The notes under the pieces were generated by a model. It worked only from the letters and a program-made list of their open reading frames with translations. It was not told the origin of the DNA and did no database searches. Of a stretch of DNA of 64,000 bases, positions 14,066-23,057 are shown one piece after another; the first letter of the stretch is position 1, and the number at the start of each line of letters is the position of its first letter. Both the position numbers and the translations under genes were made by a program. The DNA is from Kribbella soli (GTDB lineage: Bacteria; Actinomycetota; Actinomycetes; Propionibacteriales; Kribbellaceae), in NCBI RefSeq assembly GCF_004331345.1, contig NZ_SJJZ01000003.1:992001-1056000 (forward strand), written 5' to 3'.

Positions 14066-15703
14066 ATGGGGATTGTCGACGATCTGCAGCGGGCCCGGTC
14101 GGCTTTCGAGCGGCGGGACTGGGCGGTCGCGTACGAGCGGCTCGCTGCGGTCGACCGGGAGGCGGGCGCGACCGGTCTAGGTCCGGACGAGCTGGGCACG
14201 CTGGCTACCGCCGCGTTCCTGCTCGGCGACACCGACGCCTGTATCCGGGCGCTGCAACGCGGTTACCGCCTGCAGACCGACGCCGGCAACGTGCTCGGCG
14301 CGATCCGGTTCGCGTTCTGGCTGGCCCGCGTGCTGAACGGCCGCGGTGAGGGGGCCGTCGGCAACGGCTGGGCGGCCCGCGCCGAGCGGTTGCTGGTCGA
14401 CCAGCCGGAGGACGTCGTGGAGCGCGGTTACCTGCGGATCCACGACTTCTTCCGCTGCCTCGACGATGGCGACTTCCCGGGCGCGCTGGTCGTCGGAGAA
14501 GACATCGTCGCCATCGCCCGCCGGCACGGCGACTCCGATCTGCTGGCCCAAGGCCTGGTCTGCAAGGGCCGCTTGCTGCTGTACTCCGGCCGCGTGCCGG
14601 AAGGGCTCGCGCTGCTGGACGAGGCGATGGTCGGCGTCGCCGCCGGTGAGTTGTCACCGATCTTCGCGGGCAGTGTGTACTGCGCGATGATCGAGGGTTG
14701 CCAGGAAGTACTCGACTTCGGGCGGGCCTCCGCGTGGACGGCGGCGCTGACGCGCTGGTGCGACAGCCAGCCGGATCTCGTGCCGTTCACCGGGCAGTGC
14801 GCCGTCCACCGCGGCCAGATCCTGCGGCTGCATGCGGCGTACCCGGAGGCGCTCGCGGAGTTCGAGGACGCATGCCGGCGGTACGAGGCGTCCGGGTCGG
14901 ATGTCGCGGCAGGGCTGGCGTTGGGCGAGCGGGGCGACGTACTGCGGATTCGGGGCGACTTCGCGGCGGCGGATGCGTCGTACGACGAAGCGGCCGGGTT
15001 CGGGTACGAGGCGCAGCCCGGGCGGGCGCTGTTGATGGTTGCGCGCGGGCGCGTCCCGGGCGCGGTTGCCGCCGTACGTCGGCTGCTCGCGGAGACGGGT
15101 GATCCGGTCCATCGGTCGCGGATGCTGGCGGGTGCGGTCGAGGTGCTGCTCGCCGGTGATGCGCTGGCCGAGGCAGTGGCCGCTGCGGACGAGTTGGACA
15201 CGATCGCGAATCGCTTCGGGTGCGCGGGGTTGCGGGCGGCGGCGGCGTACTGCTCGGCCTTGGTGGCGTTGGCGGACGACGATCCCGACCGGGCGCTGCC
15301 GCACGCCCGGACGGCGGCCCGGTTGTGGGGTGAGCTGCGAGCGCCGTACGAGCTGGCGCGCGCGAAGGTGCTCGTCGGGCGGGCGGTCCGGTTGCTCGGT
15401 GACGACGACTCGGCGTCGGCCGAGCTGACCGCGGCCTGCCGCAGCTTCGCCGAGGTCGGCGCGGAACCGGCCCGCCAGGGCGTCGAGCGGCTGATCGGTC
15501 GCAGTCCCGCGGGCGGGCTGACCGGGCGCGAGCTGGACGTTCTACGGTTGGTTGCGGTGGGCAACAGCAACGCCGAGATCGCGGAGCGGCTGGTGCTGAG
15601 CGACAAGACCGTCGCCCGGCACCTCACCAACATCTTCGCGAAGCTCGACGTACCGTCCCGGACCGCGGCCGTGGCGTACGCCCGCGATCACGACCTGCTC
15701 TGA
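14066..15703 (+). CDS. LuxR-type transcriptional regulator with TPR-like sensor region
   Basis: The 545-residue protein ends in a LuxR helix-turn-helix (about residues 480-545: LTGRELDVLRLVAVGNSNAEI, then SDKTVARHLTNIF). The long N-terminal part is an Ala/Leu-rich array of helical hairpins resembling tetratricopeptide repeats. There is no receiver domain and no Walker A motif, so it is neither a response regulator nor a LAL-type ATPase. Ligand and targets unknown. Its 3' end overlaps the convergent hydroxylase gene by 16 bp. Confidence 0.85.
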   Translation: MGIVDDLQRARSAFERRDWAVAYERLAAVDREAGATGLGPDELGTLATAAFLLGDTDACIRALQRGYRLQTDAGNVLGAIRFAFWLARVLNGRGEGAVGNGWAARAERLLVDQPEDVVERGYLRIHDFFRCLDDGDFPGALVVGEDIVAIARRHGDSDLLAQGLVCKGRLLLYSGRVPEGLALLDEAMVGVAAGELSPIFAGSVYCAMIEGCQEVLDFGRASAWTAALTRWCDSQPDLVPFTGQCAVHRGQILRLHAAYPEALAEFEDACRRYEASGSDVAAGLALGERGDVLRIRGDFAAADASYDEAAGFGYEAQPGRALLMVARGRVPGAVAAVRRLLAETGDPVHRSRMLAGAVEVLLAGDALAEAVAAADELDTIANRFGCAGLRAAAAYCSALVALADDDPDRALPHARTAARLWGELRAPYELARAKVLVGRAVRLLGDDDSASAELTAACRSFAEVGAEPARQGVERLIGRSPAGGLTGRELDVLRLVAVGNSNAEIAERLVLSDKTVARHLTNIFAKLDVPSRTAAVAYARDHDLL

Positions 15704-17184
15704 GCCCCCCAGGTCGACAACGCTTCGTCCAGTCCCGTCACGGTGCCGTCCGCGGCGGCCCAGGCGACGTACCCGTCCGGCCGGATCAGTACGCCGGTGA
15801 GGTCGCCGTCGTACTTCGTGGTCAGCACGCGCACCCGCCCGGACGCGACGTCGCGCAACTCCTCCGAGCCGGACAGGTCCACCAGCAACGCCTTGCCATC
15901 GAACAGGTGCTCCCCCAGCCGCGTGCCGTCTGCGAACTTGAAGTCCGGCGCACCCGAGCCGACCAGCTCGTGCGCGCCCTCGATCGGGTAGCGATGCAGG
16001 ACACCGGACAACTTCTTCGCGAGGTACGTCGTACCGCCCGCCGTCTCGAGCAGATCCTTGACCACACTGCGCAACGCCGAAGTCCGGAAATCCGTGCGCA
16101 TCAAGGCGATCTGGGCACGCGTCCAGTCCAGAACCCACTCGCCGACCGGGTGCCGTTCGGTTGTGTAGGTGTCGAGCAGACCCGCTGGCGCAGTGCCCTG
16201 GATCGTCGCGGCCAGCTTCCAGCCGAGGTTGACGGCGTCGCCGATCCCGAGGTTCAGGCCCTGCCCGCCGAACGGTGAGTGCACGTGTGCCGCGTCCCCG
16301 GCGAGCAGCACACGTCCCTTGCGGTACGTCGTGGCCTGCCGCGCGTTGTCGGTGAACCTGGTCGCCGACAGCAGGCGGGTGACCGTGACGTCGACGCCGG
16401 TGACCCGCCGCAGGCTGCCCTGGATCTCCTCCGCGGTGATCGGTGCGTCGCGATCCTCCGGCGGGCCGTCGAACTCGACGGTCAGCACCCGGCCCGGGAC
16501 CGGTCCGTGCGCGTAGAGCCCGGTCGGGGTGTAGTTCCAGCTGCGGCGTAGTCCCTCGGCGCCCTCGAGCTCCACGATCGCCTGCCGGCCCGTGATCGCC
16601 GGCTCGGTACCGGGGAAGTCGAACCCGGCCAGCTTGCGCACCAGGCTGCGGCCGCCGTCAGAGCCGACCAACCAGCCCGCCCGCACCTCGCCGTCGCTCA
16701 GCTGGACGGTCACGCCCTCGTCGTCGGCGTCGAAGCCGGTGACCTCGGCCCCGCGCCGGATCTCCACGCCCAGCTCGGTGGCCCGCGCGCCCAGCACGGA
16801 CTCGATCGCCTGCTGCCCGACCGCGACGACCGATACCGCGGGACCGGCGTCGCGGAAGTCCGGATCCGCGAAATCCACACCGGCGGAGCTGACCATGATC
16901 CCGGCGAAGTGCCCGGCCGGCGGCGGGCCGCTCGGCGCCTTCCCGCCCCGGAACGCCTTCATCTGCTCGTACGCCAGCCGCTGGTGCTCCTGCAGCGCCG
17001 GCAGCATGCCGCGCCGGTACAACGCCTCGGCGGTCGGCACGTTGATCGAGCCGGCCTTGATCGTCGGGTCGATCTCGAGCAGCCGCTCGACGACCAGTAC
17101 GTCGACTCCGGCCAGTGCGAGCTCGCAGGCCAGCATCAGTCCGACCGGTCCGCCGCCGGCGATCACCACGTCCTTGTTGTCCAT
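15688..17184 (-). CDS. FAD-dependent aromatic hydroxylase (PheA/TfdB/Rdm family)
   Basis: The 498-residue flavoprotein monooxygenase has the three FAD motifs of the family: GGGPVGLMLACE at the N-terminus, the DG motif (GSDGGRSLVRK) in the middle, and LLAGDAAHVHSPFGGQG binding the ribityl chain. A thioredoxin-like C-terminal domain of about 120 residues follows, as in phenol and tetracycline-modifying hydroxylases. It uses NAD(P)H and oxygen to hydroxylate an aromatic ring or a polyketide; the substrate is unknown. ATG at 17184 is 7 bp from a TAAGAT -10 box, suggesting a leaderless mRNA. The divergent TetR gene is its likely repressor. Confidence 0.9.
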   Translation of the reverse strand: MDNKDVVIAGGGPVGLMLACELALAGVDVLVVERLLEIDPTIKAGSINVPTAEALYRRGMLPALQEHQRLAYEQMKAFRGGKAPSGPPPAGHFAGIMVSSAGVDFADPDFRDAGPAVSVVAVGQQAIESVLGARATELGVEIRRGAEVTGFDADDEGVTVQLSDGEVRAGWLVGSDGGRSLVRKLAGFDFPGTEPAITGRQAIVELEGAEGLRRSWNYTPTGLYAHGPVPGRVLTVEFDGPPEDRDAPITAEEIQGSLRRVTGVDVTVTRLLSATRFTDNARQATTYRKGRVLLAGDAAHVHSPFGGQGLNLGIGDAVNLGWKLAATIQGTAPAGLLDTYTTERHPVGEWVLDWTRAQIALMRTDFRTSALRSVVKDLLETAGGTTYLAKKLSGVLHRYPIEGAHELVGSGAPDFKFADGTRLGEHLFDGKALLVDLSGSEELRDVASGRVRVLTTKYDGDLTGVLIRPDGYVAWAAADGTVTGLDEALSTWGAQSRS

Positions 17185-17191
17185 GCCGAGA

Positions 17192-17227
17192 ATCTTAGAC
17201 CGGGTATAAAATTTGGTCCAGTACAAT
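17192..17227. promoter_or_regulatory. Compact divergent promoter with TetR-type operator
   Basis: Only 50 bp separate the hydroxylase and TetR starts. An imperfect palindrome TAGACC-N13-GGTCCA spans 17197-17221. On the minus strand TGGACC and TAAGAT are 17 bp apart; on the plus strand TACAAT (17222-17227) lies 7 bp before the tetR ATG. Both genes would give leaderless transcripts and both promoters overlap the palindrome. Confidence 0.6.
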
Positions 17228-17234
17228 CCCCATC

Positions 17235-17876
17235 ATGGCGGAGCAAGGACTGCGCGAACGCAAGAAGCAGGCGACCCGGCGGATGATCGCGGACGTGGCC
17301 ACCGGCCTGTTCGTGACCCGCGGGTTCGACGCGGTGACGGTCGCCGAGATCGCCGAGGCGGCCGGTGTGTCCAAGATGACGGTCTTCAACTACTTCCCGC
17401 GCAAGGAGGACCTGTACCTGGACCGGCACCTCGACCGGCTCCGCGAGCTCGAGGCCGTCGTCCGCGACCGGCCCGCCGGCGAGCCGGTGGCCACCGCGAT
17501 GCGCCGCTACCACCACGAGTTGCTCGCCGCGGGGCACCCGCTGTCCGGTGCGATCGCCGGTGTGCACGGATTCTGGAGCGTGCTGCAGTCCAGCCCCGCG
17601 CTGATGTCCCGCATGGTCGAGCAGGAACACGAGATCGGCGACATGCTGGCCGGCGTACTGGCTGAGGAGACCGGCGACGAGTTCTCCGCACGCCTGGTCG
17701 CGAACCTGCTGACCGCGACCATCACCACGATCTTCCGTACCCCGGTCGGCCGGATCGTGGCCGGCGACGACGTCGAGCAGGTCCGCCGTGATCAGGCGGC
17801 CGTCATCGACCGCGCCTTCGACGTACTGGAACAAGGAATCGGCCCTCGGAGGGAGCCGCTTCACTCCGACGGGTGA
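17235..17876 (+). CDS. TetR family transcriptional regulator
   Basis: The 213-residue protein has a standard N-terminal helix-turn-helix (about residues 10-56, including VTVAEIAEAAGVSKMTVFNYF) and an all-helical ligand-binding C-terminus. It is divergent from the aromatic hydroxylase with a palindrome between the starts, the usual arrangement for a repressor released by the substrate of the enzyme. The effector is unknown. ATG at 17235 is the only reasonable start. Confidence 0.9.
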   Translation: MAEQGLRERKKQATRRMIADVATGLFVTRGFDAVTVAEIAEAAGVSKMTVFNYFPRKEDLYLDRHLDRLRELEAVVRDRPAGEPVATAMRRYHHELLAAGHPLSGAIAGVHGFWSVLQSSPALMSRMVEQEHEIGDMLAGVLAEETGDEFSARLVANLLTATITTIFRTPVGRIVAGDDVEQVRRDQAAVIDRAFDVLEQGIGPRREPLHSDG

Positions 17877-17910
17877 GGCGCCGAGGGGCGGTAGGCCGGA
17901 TGCTCGGAAC

Positions 17911-18435
17911 GTGAGCACAACAGACCGTCCCGTCCCCCGCTGGGCCTACCTCCTCGCCCACGCGATCCCGTTCCTGACCTTGCCGTCCGGGCTCTGGCGG
18001 CTGGGCCTGGTGTTCGGATCGTCGATGGGCATGCTGGACGACAACGGCAACCCCGCCCAACTCGGCGGTATCGGCGAGAAGGTGTACGTCGTCTCGCTGT
18101 CGATCGTCTCCGAACTGGTCGCCCTGACCGCACTGGGCCTGGTCAGCCGCTGGGGCGAGGTCGCGCCGCGCTGGATCCCGTTCATCGGCGGCCGGCGCAT
18201 CCATCCGTACGCCGCGATCGTGCCCGCCGTCCTGGGATCGCTGTCCCTGATCGCGATCTGGACGTACGGGTTCCGCGACGCGTACACCGACCACTTCATC
18301 CCGTTCTCCGGCACGGGCTGGAAGGTGCTGATGCTGGCCTGCTACTCGCCGCTGAACTTCTGGGGTCCCGCGCTGCTGGCCGTCACCTGGGCGTACTACC
18401 GGCGCCGGGTCAGCGCGCTCGCGGTCGCGGTTTGA
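17911..18435 (+). CDS. Four-helix membrane protein, function unknown
   Basis: The 174-residue protein has four hydrophobic segments (near residues 12-32, 54-75, 93-113 and 133-155) separated by short loops and a basic C-terminus. I do not recognise a named family. GTG at 17911 is chosen; a much longer upstream frame would overlap tetR and has no composition support. It follows tetR by 34 bp and may be co-transcribed with it. Its 3' end overlaps the convergent pirin gene by 26 bp. Confidence 0.7.
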   Translation: MSTTDRPVPRWAYLLAHAIPFLTLPSGLWRLGLVFGSSMGMLDDNGNPAQLGGIGEKVYVVSLSIVSELVALTALGLVSRWGEVAPRWIPFIGGRRIHPYAAIVPAVLGSLSLIAIWTYGFRDAYTDHFIPFSGTGWKVLMLACYSPLNFWGPALLAVTWAYYRRRVSALAVAV

Positions 18436-19417
18436 GCGTCGTCACGGGCAAGGGCGGTGCCGGCAGCGGATCCCCGTCGTACCCGGGGACCATCGGGAAC
18501 CGGTCGTTGCCAGCAGCATCGATCGCGGCCTGCCAGGCGTTCCGGGCGGCGACGATCTCCTCGTGCGAGCGGCCGATGAAGTTCCACCACATCACCAGCT
18601 CCTCCTCGAACGGCTCGCCGCCGAGCAGCAGGAAGCGCACACCATTGCCCGAGGCAACGAGCTCGATCGCGTCGCGGCCGGCGCCGAGGTAGGTCATCTC
18701 GCCGAACCCCGGGCTCAGTTCCCCGACCGTCAGCGATCCGTCGACCACGAGGACGGCGTACTCGTTGGACGCAGTGAGCGGGAGCGAGACCGTACGGCCT
18801 GGCTCGATCGTGACGTCGGCGCCGACGAGCGGGGTGTACGCCGGGGCGGGTGAGGTGACACCGGCGACGGTCCCGATCATTACCGTCACCTGCGCGCCGT
18901 CGAGCTCGAGTCGAGGCAGGTCGGCGTACGCGTTGAAGGCCGGCGGGGTCGTCGTACGGACGTCGTCCGGCAGGGCGACCCACAACTGGGCGCCGTGCAG
19001 CCTCGGCGGGGCGTCCGGGGTGGAGACCTCGGAGTGGGCGATGCCGTTGCCGGCGGTCATGATGTTCAGCTCACCCGGGCGGACGAACGCGTGGGATCCG
19101 ACGCTGTCGCGGTGCTCGATCTCGCCCTCGAACAGCCAGCTCACCGTCTGCAGGCTCGTGTGCGGGTGCGGCGGGACCTGCATGCCGCGCTCCCCCGGTA
19201 CGTCGTACGAGTCGACGCGCTGGGTCAGGTCCTCCGGTCCGTAGTGGTCCACGAAGCACCAGGCGCCGACCATCCGACGGTTCTTGTTCGGGAGCAGCCG
19301 CCGTACCTTCGTGGTTCGCCCCAGGACGACGTCGCGCGCCTCGAGCATCTCCAGCGCGGGACCCTCGCAGTCCCCGGTCCCGACGACCTCGGCCGGGTCC
19401 TTCTCCAGATCACTCAT
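18410..19417 (-). CDS. Pirin family protein
   Basis: The 336-residue bicupin has the pirin signature: VPPHPHTSLQTVSW with the metal-binding histidines, EHRDS a few residues later, and the GELNIMTAGNGIAHSE box ending the first barrel. Family members bind iron or another metal; some act as quercetin dioxygenases, others as regulators. The start ATG at 19417 overlaps the stop of the upstream PHP gene (19414-19417), a strong reason for this start and for co-translation. Confidence 0.9.
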   Translation of the reverse strand: MSDLEKDPAEVVGTGDCEGPALEMLEARDVVLGRTTKVRRLLPNKNRRMVGAWCFVDHYGPEDLTQRVDSYDVPGERGMQVPPHPHTSLQTVSWLFEGEIEHRDSVGSHAFVRPGELNIMTAGNGIAHSEVSTPDAPPRLHGAQLWVALPDDVRTTTPPAFNAYADLPRLELDGAQVTVMIGTVAGVTSPAPAYTPLVGADVTIEPGRTVSLPLTASNEYAVLVVDGSLTVGELSPGFGEMTYLGAGRDAIELVASGNGVRFLLLGGEPFEEELVMWWNFIGRSHEEIVAARNAWQAAIDAAGNDRFPMVPGYDGDPLPAPPLPVTTLKPRPRAR

Positions 19418-20457
19418 GACGCCGTCCATTCCGCGAGTTGCTGCTGGTCCCAGGTGTTGATGACGCGATCCGGCGTCACCCCACAGTCCTCGGCGCGTTC
19501 GCAGCCGTACACCTGCCAGTCGAGTTGGCCGGGCGCGTGCGCGTCGGTGTCGATCGAGAACACACAGTCCATCTCGACCGCCATCGAGAGCAGCCGCTTG
19601 GGCGGGTCGAGCCGTTCGGGACGGGAGTTGATCTCGACCGCCGTACCGAACTGACGGCACGCCTCGAACACGACCTCGGCATCGAACTCCGACTCGGGAC
19701 GGGTTCCGCGACCGCCGGTGATCAGCCGGCCGGTGCAGTGACCGAGGACGTCGACGTGCGGGTTGGCGATCGCGCGGACCATCCGCTCGGTCATCGGCTC
19801 GGCCGCCATCCGCAGCTTCGAGTGCACGCTCGCCACCACCACGTCCAGGCGGGCGAGGATCTCGGAGTCACAGTCGAGCGAGCCGTCCTCGTTGATATCG
19901 ACCTCGATACCGTTCAGGATCGTGAAGCCGTCCAGCTCGTCCTGGAGCTTCTTGTTGAGCTCGGCAACGACCTCGAGCTGCTGCAGCCGCCGTTCCCGGG
20001 ACAGGCCGTTGGCGACGGTCAGCCGCGGCGAGTGATCGGTGAGCGCGATGTACGAGTGGCCCAGGCGGTGCGCCGTACGCGCCATCTCCTCGATCGGGCT
20101 GCCGCCGTCGGACCACTCCGAGTGCAGATGCAGGTCCGCCTTCAGCTCGGCGCGCAGCCCTTGCCCCGCGCCGGTCAGCTCCCCCGCGTCGCCCTCCAGC
20201 TTGACCAGGTACGCCGGGGTCTCGCCGTCCATCGCCTCGATGATCACGGCCTCGGTCTTCGGCCCGATCCCCGCCAGTTCGGTCAGCGTGCCGGCACGGC
20301 GGCGCGCCCGCACCTCGGCGGCCGGTAACGCGGCGATCGTGTCGGCCGCCCGCCGGTACGCCTTCACCCGGTGCGTCGGCTGGCGATCGCGCTCAAGGTA
20401 ATAGCCGATCGCCCGCAGAGCGGCAACGGCGTCTGCCACGCCCGCATTGTCGGTCAT
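19414..20457 (-). CDS. PHP-domain phosphoesterase with helix-hairpin-helix, PolX-like without polymerase domain
   Basis: The 347-residue protein starts with a helical segment and a helix-hairpin-helix loop (LTELAGIGPKTEAVI). The rest is a PHP metal-dependent phosphoesterase: ADLHLHSEWSDG, ALTDHS, NGIEVDI, ASVHS, LGHCTGR and DTDAHAPGQ supply the histidine and acidic ligands for a three-metal site. Bacterial PolX has the same PHP domain behind a polymerase core; here the catalytic polymerase part is absent. It may act on DNA ends or on a small phosphate ester. ATG at 20457 was chosen; ATG at 20469 is possible. Confidence 0.85.
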   Translation of the reverse strand: MTDNAGVADAVAALRAIGYYLERDRQPTHRVKAYRRAADTIAALPAAEVRARRRAGTLTELAGIGPKTEAVIIEAMDGETPAYLVKLEGDAGELTGAGQGLRAELKADLHLHSEWSDGGSPIEEMARTAHRLGHSYIALTDHSPRLTVANGLSRERRLQQLEVVAELNKKLQDELDGFTILNGIEVDINEDGSLDCDSEILARLDVVVASVHSKLRMAAEPMTERMVRAIANPHVDVLGHCTGRLITGGRGTRPESEFDAEVVFEACRQFGTAVEINSRPERLDPPKRLLSMAVEMDCVFSIDTDAHAPGQLDWQVYGCERAEDCGVTPDRVINTWDQQQLAEWTAS

Positions 20458-20573
20458 GCGCCTAATCATGGCAGCGCGGACCGCCACGCAGACAGAACCC
20501 GGTGAAACGATGCCTGGAATGGCGATCTGGGTGGGTTCTGCCTGCATGGCGGTTCGGGGTCTACGGTTGGGGC

Positions 20574-21785
20574 GTGGCCGATCCGAAGCACGTCGCACGG
20601 GCCGAGCGCCTGCAACACGCGACCGGGGCCCTCGCCACGGCCGCGATGGCGGCGATGGACGCCAAGCTGCCGTGGTTCGCGACATTGTCGGCGCAGGATC
20701 GGTCGTGGATCGGGCTCGTCGCGCAGTCCGGGATCTCGGCGTTCGTCGAGTGGTTCCGCGACCCCGAGGCGCACTCCTCGATGCCGACCCGGATCTTCGG
20801 CTCCGCGCCGCGGGAGTTCACCCGGGTGATCTCGCTGCACCAGACCGTCGACCTGGTGCGGACCACGATCGAGACCATCGAGAACACCATCGGCACCCTG
20901 CTGCCGCCCGACGACGTGCCGATCGTCCACGAGGCCATCCAGCGGTACGCCCGCGAGGTCGCGTTCGCCGCCGCGACCGTCTACGCGCAGGCCGCCGAGA
21001 TGCGCGGCGCCTGGGACGCCCGTCTGGAGGCCCTCCTCGTCGACTCCGTCATCCGCGGCGAGGCCGACGAGTCGGTCCGTTCCCGCGCCTCGGCCCTCGG
21101 CTGGACCGGAGCCGCCGGTACGACGGGAGCCGCCGAGGTCGCCGTGGTGGTCGGACGGGCTCCCGCCGAACCGGCCGAAGTCCGCAACGCCGGCTCGAAC
21201 GTCGCGGACCTGGTCCGGCACGCGGCCCGCGAAGCGGGTGCTGACGCTCTGTGCGCGATCCAGGGCGACCGCCTGGTGGTAGTACTCGGCGGTACGAGCG
21301 AACCTGTCGAGATCGTACAAAAACTCGCGCCCTGGTTTGGACCCGGTCCGATCGTGGTGGGACCGGTCGTGAAGGACCTGATGTCGGCCGTGACCTCGGC
21401 ACGAGCCGCCGTCGCCGGGCTCCGCGCCGCGGTGGCCTGGCCGGGTGCCCCACGACCGGTGCCGGCCGACGAACTGCTCCCGGAACGGTCACTCTCCGGA
21501 GACGGCCACGCGCGCCGGCAGCTCGCGAACGAGGTCTACGGCCCGCTCACCATGGGCGATGGCGTGCTCCTCGACACGGTCTCGGCGTACCTGGACTCCG
21601 GCGGATCGATCGAGGCGACGGCCCGGGCGATGTTCATCCACGCCAATACCGTCCGGTACCGGTTGAAGCGTGTGGCGGACATCACGGGGTACAACCCGCT
21701 GAATCCCCGCGACAGTTTCACGTTGCGTGTCGCACTGGCCCTGGGTCGGCTGCTCAATCCCGAGCCGGGAAGCACCGTTTTGTAG
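20574..21785 (+). CDS. fasR: PucR/CdaR-type regulator of fatty acid synthesis (FasR-like)
   Basis: The 403-residue protein has a C-terminal helix-turn-helix of the PucR/CdaR type (SIEATARAMFIHANTVRYRL) behind a GGDEF-like middle domain. Its place directly before fabD matches FasR of Streptomyces coelicolor (SCO2386), an activator of the fabD-fabH-acpP-fabF operon, and Rv2242 of M. tuberculosis. The name rests on this order. GTG at 20574 is chosen; the longer frame begins without a ribosome site. A 78-bp gap separates it from fabD, where the operator should lie. Confidence 0.85.
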   Translation: MADPKHVARAERLQHATGALATAAMAAMDAKLPWFATLSAQDRSWIGLVAQSGISAFVEWFRDPEAHSSMPTRIFGSAPREFTRVISLHQTVDLVRTTIETIENTIGTLLPPDDVPIVHEAIQRYAREVAFAAATVYAQAAEMRGAWDARLEALLVDSVIRGEADESVRSRASALGWTGAAGTTGAAEVAVVVGRAPAEPAEVRNAGSNVADLVRHAAREAGADALCAIQGDRLVVVLGGTSEPVEIVQKLAPWFGPGPIVVGPVVKDLMSAVTSARAAVAGLRAAVAWPGAPRPVPADELLPERSLSGDGHARRQLANEVYGPLTMGDGVLLDTVSAYLDSGGSIEATARAMFIHANTVRYRLKRVADITGYNPLNPRDSFTLRVALALGRLLNPEPGSTVL

Positions 21786-21863
21786 GATCTCTACAAACCG
21801 GCCCCGGAGAATTCGTGCTCGCCTTTCCGCTCACGACCGGCCCGGCTGAGGGAGAGTGGTCAC

Positions 21864-23057
21864 GTGCTCGTCATCGTCGCGCCCGGTCAGGGTGCCCAGA
21901 CCCCAGGATTCCTCGAGCCGTGGCTGGCGGATCCCGTGTTCGAGAGCCGGCTGAACTGGCTCTCCGCGGTCGCCGGTCTCGACCTCGCCCACTACGGCAC
22001 CGAAGCCGACGCCGACACGATCCGGGACACCGCGATCGCGCAGCCGCTGCTGGTCGCCTCCAGCATGCTCGCCGCGCTGGCGGTCTTCCCGCACCCGGCC
22101 GACGCCTTCACGAAGGTCGGCGCGGTCGCCGGTCACAGCGTCGGTGAGCTCGCCGCCGCGGCCGGCACCGGCGTGCTGTCCGCCGAGCAGGCGATGGTCC
22201 TGGTCCGCGAGCGCGGCAAGGCGATGGCCGCGGCGGCCGCGCTGACGCCGACCTCGATGACCGCGGTGCTGGGCGGCGACCGCGACGAGATCCTCGCGAA
22301 GCTCGCCGAGCACGGCCTGACGCCGGCCAACGACAACGGCCCCGGCCAGATCGTTGCCGCAGGCACCGTCGAGGAGCTGGAGGCGCTGGCCGCCGATCCG
22401 CCCGCGAAGGCCCGGCTGATCCCGCTGTCGGTGGCCGGTGCGTTCCACACCAGGCACATGGAGCCGGCCGTCCAGACGCTGGCGAAGTACGCGACCGCGA
22501 TCAGCACTCACGATCCGCGGACCCGCCTGATCTCGAACCGCGACGGCCACATCGTCCACGACGGCCGGGACGTCCTGCAGCGGCTCGTCACCCAGGTGAA
22601 CTCGCCGGTCCGCTGGGACCTGTGCATGCAGACCATGGCCGAGCTCGAGGTGACCGGCATCCTGGAGCTGCCGCCGGCGGGCACCCTGACCGGGATCGCG
22701 CGGCGCGCCCTCAAGGGTGTCGAGACGTTCGCGCTGAAGACCCCGGACCAGCTCGACGACGCCCGCGCGTTCGTCGACAAGCACGGCAGCCCGTCCGAGA
22801 TCGACGCCTCCCCCACCTGGCGCCTGCTGGTCGCGCCGATCAAGGGCACCTTCACCCGCAAGGTCGACGTACCGCGGGAGTCCGGAGCGACCGTCGAGGC
22901 CGGTGAGGTCGTCGCGAAGGTGGCGAGCCTGCGGGACGAGGTCGACGTGACCGCGCCGCACGGCGGCATCGTGGTCGAGTGGCTCGTCGAGGAAGGCGAC
23001 CCGGTCGCCCCCGGCCAGCCCTTGGTCCGCCTACACCCCGCCGGGAGCAACGCATGA
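21864..23057 (+). CDS. fabD: Malonyl-CoA:ACP transacylase with C-terminal biotinyl/lipoyl-like domain
   Basis: Residues 1 to about 300 are a complete transacylase that moves malonyl from CoA to acyl carrier protein: GQGAQ at residues 8-12, nucleophile S92 in GHSVGE, and catalytic H195 in GAFHT. Residues about 318-394 are extra compared with usual FabD (around 310 residues) and match the biotinyl/lipoyl fold: a V-x-A-G-E-V-V strand, a VTAP turn and GDPVAPGQPLVRL. The position of the modified lysine is R357, so it should not carry biotin or lipoate. The ATGA overlap with fabH couples the genes. Confidence 0.93.
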   Translation: MLVIVAPGQGAQTPGFLEPWLADPVFESRLNWLSAVAGLDLAHYGTEADADTIRDTAIAQPLLVASSMLAALAVFPHPADAFTKVGAVAGHSVGELAAAAGTGVLSAEQAMVLVRERGKAMAAAAALTPTSMTAVLGGDRDEILAKLAEHGLTPANDNGPGQIVAAGTVEELEALAADPPAKARLIPLSVAGAFHTRHMEPAVQTLAKYATAISTHDPRTRLISNRDGHIVHDGRDVLQRLVTQVNSPVRWDLCMQTMAELEVTGILELPPAGTLTGIARRALKGVETFALKTPDQLDDARAFVDKHGSPSEIDASPTWRLLVAPIKGTFTRKVDVPRESGATVEAGEVVAKVASLRDEVDVTAPHGGIVVEWLVEEGDPVAPGQPLVRLHPAGSNA

